This document shows, piece by piece, positions 1 to 5,508 of a stretch of 7,534 bases of DNA. The notes under the pieces are model-generated. The model saw only the letters and a program-made list of their open reading frames with translations. It searched no databases and was not told the DNA's origin. Position numbers and translations under genes: made by a program. The number at the start of each line of letters is the position of its first letter. Within the stretch, counting starts at the first letter, position 1. This stretch comes from Phycisphaerae bacterium (lineage in GTDB: Bacteria; Planctomycetota; Phycisphaerae; JAJVII01). The DNA is taken from NCBI GenBank assembly GCA_028706835.1, contig JAQTVL010000213.1, positions 1 to 7,534 of the forward strand, in the 5' to 3' direction.

Positions 1-888
1 GTAAGCGATATTCAGGTCGCGCCCGCTGCGCCACTCGGCGGCGAAGATCTCATGGAAGATGCGGAACGCCTGGTACGGGTCGATGGAGCCGACGGTCAGG
101 TCGTCGTCGGCGTACTTGCGGTCGTTGAAGTGGAACCCGCCCAGCAGCCCCTCGTCCAGCAGCACGGCCACGATCTGCTCGATGTTCGTGCCCAGCAGAT
201 GATGGCCGGTGTCGACGAGCACCTTCGCGTTTGGCCCGCAGGAGCGGGCGAGCAGGGCGGCCATGCCCCAGTCTTGGATGTCGGTGCTGTAGGTGGCCGG
301 CTCGAACGGCTTGTACTCGATCAGCATTTTCATAGATCGCGGCAGAGCGGCGTGGACCTCGGCGAGCCCGGCGGCCATCGCTCGCTTGCGGCGGACCAGG
401 TTGTCCTGGCCCGGGAAATTCGTGCCGTCGGCGAACCACAGGCTGAGCAGATCGCTCTTGGCCAGCCGGCCTATCTCGATCGAGTCGAGGCAGTGCCGAA
501 TGGCCTGCCTGCGGGCGGCGGCGTTGGGGCTGCCGAAGCTGCCGAACTTGTAGACCTGGTCCTGGAACACGTTGGGGTTGATCGCGCCGATGCGGAGCCC
601 GTGTTGCTCGACCAGCTTGACGACCGACTTGTCGAAGCCGTCGGGGAAATCCCACAGCACATGCACGGCCATCCGCGGTGTGATCCGCGTCAGCCGATGG
701 ACCTCGGCGGCGTCCTGGACCTTCTGCTCGAACGACGACGCGGCGGCGGCGTGGAGGAACTTGCCGAACCGCGTGCCGGTCTGGGCATAGCCCCAGCTAG
801 GCGTCTCGACGGCGAACGCCTTGAGCTCGCGCTTGACGAGGTTGAGGTTGATTCCCTGGTCGACGAACCGTTTCTTCCAGTCCTTCAT
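1..888 (-). CDS. rhaI: L-rhamnose isomerase, Pseudomonas stutzeri/rhizobial type (3' end cut by window edge)
   Basis: Cytosolic (beta/alpha)8-barrel aldose-ketose isomerase that interconverts L-rhamnose and L-rhamnulose, the first step of L-rhamnose catabolism. The first 296 codons are visible and the frame stays open through base 1; the P. stutzeri-type family is about 430 aa, so roughly the last third is missing. Metal and catalytic motifs are intact: LWFADGTNFPG (Trp151), EYKPFEP (Glu191, Lys193), VDTGHH (Asp226, His229), FHFNDRKYADDD (His253, Asp261, Asp263). From memory, these match Glu219, Asp254, His257, His281, Asp289 and Asp291 of the P. stutzeri enzyme with a constant offset of 28. 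The last structural metal ligand lies outside the window. ATG at 888 was chosen because GGAG (896-899) sits 7 nt upstream; an in-frame ATG at 894 would be only 1 nt from it. It starts 36 nt after rhaB and is probably the fourth cistron. The motif spacing separates it from the E. coli RhaA family. Confidence 0.95.
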   Translation of the reverse strand, partial: MKDWKKRFVDQGINLNLVKRELKAFAVETPSWGYAQTGTRFGKFLHAAAASSFEQKVQDAAEVHRLTRITPRMAVHVLWDFPDGFDKSVVKLVEQHGLRIGAINPNVFQDQVYKFGSFGSPNAAARRQAIRHCLDSIEIGRLAKSDLLSLWFADGTNFPGQDNLVRRKRAMAAGLAEVHAALPRSMKMLIEYKPFEPATYSTDIQDWGMAALLARSCGPNAKVLVDTGHHLLGTNIEQIVAVLLDEGLLGGFHFNDRKYADDDLTVGSIDPYQAFRIFHEIFAAEWRSGRDLNIAY

Positions 889-924
889 TCGCATTCTCCA
901 TGTTGATGGCGGGCAAGAACATCG

Positions 925-2370
925 CTAAACGGCAAGCCGGTTGATCAGTGTCAGAAGTTTCCCGTAGGCGTCATCCCACTGCGCGGAGGGGCTCGGCGTG
1001 TATTCCTCCAGGTCGATCGAGTTGCGCAGGATTCGCCGGGCGTCGGCGATCGACTTGATTGCGCCGGCGCCGATCGCCTGCGTCAGCAGGTTGCCGGCGG
1101 CGGTCGCTTCGCTCGGGCCGGCGAGCACTCGCCGGCCGGTCGCGTCGGCGGTCCACTGGCAGAGCAGCCGGTTGTTTACGCCGCCGCCGACCAGGTGGAT
1201 CGTCTGCACGTACCGGCGGGCAACCTCCTCCAGGCGGCCCAGCGCCCAGCGGGTCTTGAGGGCGAGGCCTTCGAGAATGATGCGGACGAACTGGACGATG
1301 GTCTCGGGCGCCGGCTGATTCGTTCGCTTGCAGTAGTCAGCGATGCGCTGCGGCATCTTGTCGGGTGCGAGGAACGTCGGGTCGTCCGGGTCGATGACAG
1401 CGGCGAACGGCTTGGCGTGCCGGGCCTCCGCCACCAGGTCGTTCCAGTCGCGCTTGTCGCCGCTGGCGGCCCACTCGCGGCGGCACTCCTGGAGCAGCCA
1501 GAGGCCCATGATATTCCGCAGCAGCCGGGTCGTGCCGGCGATGCCGGCCTCGTTGCTCAGGTTGTAGCGCAGGGCGTCCGGCGTGAGCACCGGGTCGGGC
1601 AGTTCCAGGCCGACGATCGACCACGTCCCGCAGGACAGAAACGCCCACGAGCCGGCCGGGTCGGCGGGGCAGCCGGCGACGGCGGCTGCGGTGTCGTGGG
1701 CGGCGGTCGCGATGATGGGAATCTCGTCGATGTCGCCGGTGATCCGGCCGGCCTCGACCAGCTCGGGCAGCAGGTCCGCGGGCAGGTCGAGGCCGGCGGC
1801 GAGGTCCACGGCCCATTCGCGGGTCTTCGCATCGAGCATCTGGCTGGTGCTGGCGAGGGTGATCTCGCCGACCGGCCTGCCGCCCAGGCGGTGCGAAAAA
1901 TAGTCGGCGATCATCAACAGGCCTTCGGCGTGGTGGAGTTTGTGCCGGTCGTGGGCTGCCAGTTGGAAGAGCGTGTTGAACGGCAGGAACTGGATGCCGG
2001 TGCGGGCGAAGATGAAGTCCCGGCCGAGCGACTCGCAGACGCGGTCCATCACGCCGTCGGTTCGCGAGTCGCGGTAGTGGAAGGGGGGCTCGATCGGCGA
2101 GCCGCTGGCGTCGAGGAGGACGTAGTCAACGCCCCAGGAATCGATGCCGATGCCGCCGAGCCGGTCGACCTGGTCGGCTGCGAGTTGCACGCCGCGGCGG
2201 ATTTCGCGCTCGATCGCCCCGACATCCCACCGCAGCGAGCCGTTCTGCTGCACGGCCGAGTTGGGGAAGCGATGCACCTCGGTGAGGGTGAGCACGTCGT
2301 CTTCGAGGCGTCCGAGCACGGCCCGGCCGCTGCTGGCGCCCAGGTCGATAGCCAGGTAATGGTTGAGCAT
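925..2370 (-). CDS. rhaB: L-rhamnulokinase (FGGY carbohydrate kinase)
   Basis: Cytosolic FGGY-family kinase that phosphorylates L-rhamnulose with ATP to L-rhamnulose-1-phosphate, acting on the product of the adjacent rhaI. It has 481 residues, close to E. coli RhaB (489 aa). N-terminal FGGY domain: phosphate-1 loop DLGASSGR (residues 9-16), GIDSWGVDYVLLD (75-87), HYRDSRTDG (98-106), RTGIQFLPFNTLFQL (123-137). Catalytic Asp226 lies in ATAAHDTAAAVAG. C-terminal domain: LSCGTWSIVGLE (245-256), NIMGLWLLQECRREW (286-300), HLVGGGVNNRLLCQWTADA (392-410), then the adenosine-site segment SEATAAGNLL. ATG 2370 is preferred because the protein then begins directly before the phosphate loop and GGAG (2376-2379) is 5 nt upstream. 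The frame can be extended to a TTG at 2406 that overlaps the upstream stop, adding 12 residues unlike the family. The stop is TAG; the gap to the upstream secreted-protein gene is 32 nt. Confidence 0.97.
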   Translation of the reverse strand: MLNHYLAIDLGASSGRAVLGRLEDDVLTLTEVHRFPNSAVQQNGSLRWDVGAIEREIRRGVQLAADQVDRLGGIGIDSWGVDYVLLDASGSPIEPPFHYRDSRTDGVMDRVCESLGRDFIFARTGIQFLPFNTLFQLAAHDRHKLHHAEGLLMIADYFSHRLGGRPVGEITLASTSQMLDAKTREWAVDLAAGLDLPADLLPELVEAGRITGDIDEIPIIATAAHDTAAAVAGCPADPAGSWAFLSCGTWSIVGLELPDPVLTPDALRYNLSNEAGIAGTTRLLRNIMGLWLLQECRREWAASGDKRDWNDLVAEARHAKPFAAVIDPDDPTFLAPDKMPQRIADYCKRTNQPAPETIVQFVRIILEGLALKTRWALGRLEEVARRYVQTIHLVGGGVNNRLLCQWTADATGRRVLAGPSEATAAGNLLTQAIGAGAIKSIADARRILRNSIDLEEYTPSPSAQWDDAYGKLLTLINRLAV

Positions 2371-2401
2371 GGCTGCTCCGCGAAATCGTCCAGGCCGATG
2401 C

Positions 2402-2801
2402 GTCAATTCGCCGGTTTCGTCGTCGCCTTCGACAGAGACTTCACCATCGCCGCGACGAACTTCTCCGCCGACGCCGGCGACAGGCCAACCGGCTCAATGT
2501 TCGGATATGCTACCATTGCCGCGGATAAATCGTAAGGCAAAGACAGCACCGCCCATCGGCCGTCCTGCTGCCAGCCGAGCAATTGGATCGGCTTGGTGGA
2601 GTACGGCAGGTCGCCCACGTGCCGGACCCGGATAGCGCCCTTCTCGTCGAGCGCTTCCTTGAGCCAATCGGGGTTGGCGGCGATCAGTGGGGCGAACAAT
2701 TCGCCGGCCAGCTTGTCGAAGCTCTCGGCGAACTGCTTGCTTCCGCCGGCGGCGTCGGCCAGCAGCAGGCCGCCGTCCGCGACGTACTTCTTCAGGTTCG
2801 C
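2402..2801. repeat. Direct repeat copy 1 (3' end of the 790-aa gene)
   Basis: This 400-bp stretch is repeated at 4792-5191, a constant offset of 2390 bp with no indels. Hand alignment of the 399 coding bases finds 87 differences, about 78% identity. The best stretch is a 26-bp exact match at 2402-2427 / 4792-4817 covering the shared stop codon and last residues. The least similar part is about 2591-2625. The repeat ends at the start of the shared 132-residue protein segment. Confidence 0.92.
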
Positions 2802-4775
2802 CTTCTGGGCGTCGGTCAGCACAATCGCGCTGGTGCCGGTCGCGTGCAGGACGGGTACCGCGGCCGCATCCAGCGGCTCCGCCAGGTCGCATTGCGTCGT
2901 GGCCAGCCCGGCGATGTTCGCGTTGCGAAGCGAGACGTCCATCCGCTGCCAGCCCGCGGGCTCCGGGTCCCAGACGTACTTGCTCTGGCTCCACGCCAGC
3001 CGGCCGATCGTGACCTGGCGGGCGGGCTTCCTGCCGAGGTCCTTGGCCATGTAGCTGGTGCCGCGGCCGAGCAACCCCTGGCCCTTGTCGCTGACGTACT
3101 TCATCAGGTTCCCGGCAATGTGGAAGTTGGCTTCGCCGGTCTTCACCGCGTTCTGCTGCCACGCGCAGCCGAGGTCCTTCGGCGAGAGCATCACCATCGT
3201 TCGAATGCCGTTGCTGAGCCCCTCCAAGGGCAGCAGGGCCGGCTTGATCTTGATCTTCGGATCTTGCAGTGTGTAAACGCCGTGCGTCTCGCGGATGGTC
3301 GTCATCTCCAGTTCGGGGAACAGTTCCTTCACCAGCGATCGGAACGAATTGGCAAAGATGACGCTGCTGTCGCTCGCTTCGCCGAACAGCAGGCCGCCGC
3401 CCAGCACGTACTGCTTGAGCTTCTGCTTCTGCTCCGGTTTGAGATGGATGGCTGTCTTTCCCGTCATCAGCAGGATCGGCGCGTCGAGCAGTTCCTCGAC
3501 CGACCGGTCGATCGGCATGACCTGCCAGTTGAACAGCCGCTCGTATTCCTTGTCCATCCAGAGCATCAGCCTGGCCAGGTCGCGAGGCCGGGTGTTCCAC
3601 TGCGACTGCGGGCCATAGGCGAGCTTGTTGAACACGACCGGCGCCCGGCCGTAAGACAGGAACAGCAGCGCCCACGCCGTGGTCACGGGCTCGTGGGCGA
3701 CCACGTGCGCGGTTGGCCAACTGCCGTTGGGCTGCTGCGTGAAGAGCACGTACCGGGCGCACATATCCCACCAGTTCTTATCGCCGAAATACTTCAGGCC
3801 GCTGGCGACGCCGACGCGCTCCACGCCGTACATGATGTAGAGTATGAAGGCGTTTGACTCAATCTTGAAGTTCTTGCCCAGCCACTCCTGCCCGCGATCG
3901 ATCGCCTTGATCAGGTCCGGGTTGACCGCCTGGCCGCACTTCTCGGTGTAGAGGCGGTCCCAGACGAGGTAGAGGCTGGCGAGCCCGCCCAGCGTCATCG
4001 ACAGCGACATGCCCTGTTTGTCGCCGACGCCGTAGGGCCAGCCGCCCGCCGGGTTCTGGTTGGTCAAATAGCAGCTCTGCACGATCTGCCAGTACTTCGC
4101 CGGCACCTCAAAGAGGTAGTCGCTGATCAGCCACATGCCCAGCACGCCGTATTGCGTGTTCGACAGGTCGCGCCCGCCGGTCGGCTTGAGTTGGGCGTCC
4201 TTGTTTGCCGGCTGGAAATAGCCGTACGACCCGTCGATGTAGACGCCGTCAAGCAGCCACTGCTTGTCGGCTTCGATGATCTTGGAGTAATTCGTAGCCG
4301 GGCGATCGGGACGATTGATCGTGGCGAGCAGGGCGCCGCGCAGCCCGCGGGCGTAGGTCTGCCGCGGCTCAAGCTCCAGGATGGTCTTGAGGGCCTTGCG
4401 GTAGCGTTCGTCATCCTGGTTGTTCGCGTTCGCCTTGGCCAGCGCCAGCAGCACCAGCGCCGTCTGCCCGCCGTAGATGCCGCCCGCGGTGTGTATCCCG
4501 GCGGGGGGCTTCTTCATCTCCTCGACATAGTTGGCCAGCGGAAGCGACTCCCAGTTGAACGTCTTGTTCGGGTTGGTCTCCGCTGCCTGCCAGAGGTAGG
4601 CGACCGCCCGCTGAATGGCCAGGTTGACGGTTGCGTCGTCGATCGGCTGCTCGAGCCAGGTCTTCGGCTTGGCGGGCGGCGCCGGGTTGGCGGGTTTTGG
4701 GGCCTGTGCTGAGGCGACCGCTACCCACACCAGCACGGCCACCAGACACACGCCGGTTACGAACGAATCACGCAT
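2403..4775 (-). CDS. Secreted alpha/alpha-toroid (squalene-cyclase-like) protein with two DUF4159 modules
   Basis: Function unknown. The 790-residue product begins with a Sec-type signal peptide (hydrophobic 8-22, likely cleavage after ASA at 21-23), then a Pro/Lys/Ala-rich linker (25-38), so it is probably exported. Residues about 51-385 look like alpha/alpha-toroid repeats of the prenyltransferase/squalene-oxidase kind: QNPAGGWPYG (240-249), QQPNGSWP (347-354) and VTTAWALLFLSYG (364-376). No class II cyclase DXDD motif is seen. Residues about 393-580 fit a DUF4159 module: PILLMTG, LKQYVLGGGLLFGEA, SFRSLVKELFP, then HIAGNLMKYV. Residues about 586-780 form a second one: GRLAWSQSKYVWDPEP, PVLHATG, LKKYVADGGLLLADAAGGS. 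ATG 4775 is chosen because AGGAG (4783-4787) is 7 nt upstream; ATG 4778 (spacing 4) is nearly as good, and a TTG at 4796 overlapping the upstream stop is less likely. It lies 17 nt after the 183-aa paralogue and 32 nt before rhaB. Confidence 0.92.
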   Translation of the reverse strand: MRDSFVTGVCLVAVLVWVAVASAQAPKPANPAPPAKPKTWLEQPIDDATVNLAIQRAVAYLWQAAETNPNKTFNWESLPLANYVEEMKKPPAGIHTAGGIYGGQTALVLLALAKANANNQDDERYRKALKTILELEPRQTYARGLRGALLATINRPDRPATNYSKIIEADKQWLLDGVYIDGSYGYFQPANKDAQLKPTGGRDLSNTQYGVLGMWLISDYLFEVPAKYWQIVQSCYLTNQNPAGGWPYGVGDKQGMSLSMTLGGLASLYLVWDRLYTEKCGQAVNPDLIKAIDRGQEWLGKNFKIESNAFILYIMYGVERVGVASGLKYFGDKNWWDMCARYVLFTQQPNGSWPTAHVVAHEPVTTAWALLFLSYGRAPVVFNKLAYGPQSQWNTRPRDLARLMLWMDKEYERLFNWQVMPIDRSVEELLDAPILLMTGKTAIHLKPEQKQKLKQYVLGGGLLFGEASDSSVIFANSFRSLVKELFPELEMTTIRETHGVYTLQDPKIKIKPALLPLEGLSNGIRTMVMLSPKDLGCAWQQNAVKTGEANFHIAGNLMKYVSDKGQGLLGRGTSYMAKDLGRKPARQVTIGRLAWSQSKYVWDPEPAGWQRMDVSLRNANIAGLATTQCDLAEPLDAAAVPVLHATGTSAIVLTDAQKANLKKYVADGGLLLADAAGGSKQFAESFDKLAGELFAPLIAANPDWLKEALDEKGAIRVRHVGDLPYSTKPIQLLGWQQDGRWAVLSLPYDLSAAMVAYPNIEPVGLSPASAEKFVAAMVKSLSKATTKPAN

Positions 4776-4791
4776 CATGGTTCTCCTATCG

Positions 4792-5191
4792 GTCAATTCG
4801 CCGGTTTCGTCGTCGCCCCGGACAGCGACTTGATCATCGCCGCCACGAGTTTCTCCGCCGATATCGGCGTCAGGCCGACCGGCTCAATGTTTGGATACGC
4901 CGCCATCGCCGCCGACAAGTCATACGGCAGCGAGAGCACAGCCCAGCGGCCGTCCTTCTGCCAGCCGAGCAGATGAATCGGGCGAAACACTCGCCGCAGG
5001 TTGTCGATGTGCCGCACATGGACCGCGCCCTTGTCGTCCACCACGTCCTTCAGCCACGGCGGATTCGCCATCACCAGCGGGCCGAACAACTGGCCGGCCA
5101 ACTTGTCGAAGCTTTCGGCGAACGACTTGCTGCCGCCGGCGGCGTCCGCCAGCAGCGTGCCGCCGTCGGCCACGTACTTCTTCAGGTTGGC
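4792..5191. repeat. Direct repeat copy 2 (3' two-thirds of the 183-aa gene)
   Basis: This is the partner of 2402-2801 in the same orientation. It makes up most of the 183-aa gene. Together the two copies bracket the 790-aa gene, so recombination between them would delete it. Present divergence and the short longest identical run (26 bp) would make that infrequent. Confidence 0.92.
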
Positions 5192-5344
5192 CTGCCGCAC
5201 GCGCTCGTCGTCGAGCGGTTGTTCCTGCCAGGTCTTCGGTTTGGGTTCGGCCGCCGGCGGCGGGGCGCTGCGGGCAGCCTGCGAAAAGGCGAACGCGCAG
5301 ATCAAGGTGAACGCTGCAAGTTCGCCTCGCCGAGTTGGCCGCAT
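4793..5344 (-). CDS. Short secreted paralogue: signal peptide fused to the C-terminal DUF4159 half-module
   Basis: Function unknown; 183 residues. Residues 1-27 look like a signal peptide: Arg4-Arg5/Arg6 positive end, hydrophobic core AAFTLICAFAFSQA, possible cleavage near RSA (25-27). A Pro-rich linker and the motif KPKTWQEQPLDD (35-46) follow, matching KPKTWLEQPIDD (36-47) of the downstream 790-aa protein. From Ala52 to Asn183 the protein aligns without gaps to the last 132 residues of that protein, 103/132 identical by hand count, including KKYVADGG, LLADAAGGSK, LLGWQ and the ending ATTKPAN. It lacks the first half of the DUF4159 module and the whole toroid. ATG 5344 is supported by GGAGG (5354-5358) at 9 nt and by the signal peptide; the frame stays open to 5527, but that runs through the promoter region and resembles nothing. 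It appears to be the first cistron of the rhamnose operon. It may be functional or a remnant; the intact frame, RBS and signal peptide argue for expression. Confidence 0.85.
   Translation of the reverse strand: MRPTRRGELAAFTLICAFAFSQAARSAPPPAAEPKPKTWQEQPLDDERVRQANLKKYVADGGTLLADAAGGSKSFAESFDKLAGQLFGPLVMANPPWLKDVVDDKGAVHVRHIDNLRRVFRPIHLLGWQKDGRWAVLSLPYDLSAAMAAYPNIEPVGLTPISAEKLVAAMIKSLSGATTKPAN
5207..5244. repeat. Short direct repeat of the KPKTWxEQPxDD coding region
   Basis: About 38 bp that align without gaps to 4635-4672 in the 790-aa gene at an offset of 572 bp, including the identical blocks gtcgtcga and gccaggtcttcgg. It encodes the conserved segment after the signal peptide in both secreted proteins. 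Together with the 2390-bp-offset repeat it defines the two flanks of an apparent 1818-bp internal deletion in the 183-aa gene. The outer boundary toward the signal peptide is indistinct. Confidence 0.75.
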
Positions 5345-5391
5345 GTGTAGGGACCTCCACCCGCCACCCGCATGATCCACTGCAAACACTG

Positions 5392-5420
5392 ATTCTAAGG
5401 AAACAACCGCGTGCTGTCTA
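5392..5420 (-). promoter_or_regulatory. Predicted sigma70-type promoter of the rhamnose operon
   Basis: On the minus strand: TAGACA (-35, 5420-5415, 5/6 to consensus), a 17-nt spacer, then TAGAAT (-10, 5397-5392, 5/6). The predicted start near 5385 would leave a 5' leader of about 40 nt before ATG 5344. The AT-rich patch stands out in this G/C-rich sequence. No convincing operator palindrome was found over it. If the organism is a planctomycete, its housekeeping promoters may depart from the E. coli consensus, so this remains a prediction. Confidence 0.55.
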
Positions 5421-5431
5421 TTGCCTAGCCC

Positions 5432-5460
5432 TTGACGGCGCCGCGATCTCGGCCTATCAC
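5432..5460 (+). promoter_or_regulatory. Predicted sigma70-type promoter of the M20 peptidase gene
   Basis: On the plus strand: TTGACG (-35, 5432-5437, 5/6), a 17-nt spacer, then TATCAC (-10, 5455-5460, 4/6). The expected start is near 5467, giving a leader of about 42 nt before ATG 5509. Its -35 box is separated from the oppositely facing -35 box of the operon by only 11 nt (5421-5431), so polymerases at the two promoters may interfere or share a regulator. The weaker -10 makes this less certain than its partner. Confidence 0.45.
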
Positions 5461-5508
5461 TCACGCTCATGCGTCTTGGGAACCGGGGCGTCTGTGCGGG
5501 AGGATTGC

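Noticed and set aside
52..906. 284-residue plus-strand open frame opposite rhaI
   Set aside because: The minus strand carries every active-site motif of L-rhamnose isomerase over this span; the plus-strand frame has low-complexity shadow composition.
900..922. Inverted repeat ATGTT/AACAT between rhaB and rhaI
   Set aside because: The arms are only 5 bp with a 13-nt loop and no T-run, too weak to call a terminator or RNA switch.
1195..2535. 446-residue plus-strand open frame opposite rhaB
   Set aside because: It is antisense to an unambiguous rhamnulokinase. Its composition is rich in Arg/Ala/Gly/Val/Gln and it has no recognisable motif, as expected from the complement of G/C-biased codons.
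3690..3765. Asp337-Met-Cys339 ... His361 in the toroid of the 790-aa protein, reminiscent of the D-x-C ... H zinc site of protein prenyltransferase beta subunits
   Set aside because: The spacing to the histidine (22 residues after the Cys) is far shorter than the roughly 63 residues in farnesyltransferase, and D-x-C sits in the helix just before the GSW motif rather than at the expected position. A chance resemblance is more likely.
2583..3857. 424-residue plus-strand open frame opposite the 790-aa gene
   Set aside because: Shadow of the real gene: no family motif, no plausible RBS context, and the signal peptide, repeats and DUF4159 motifs are all on the minus strand.
5437..5442. ggcgcc palindrome between the divergent promoters as an operator
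   Set aside because: A 6-bp G/C palindrome is expected by chance in this sequence and there is no extended symmetry around it.
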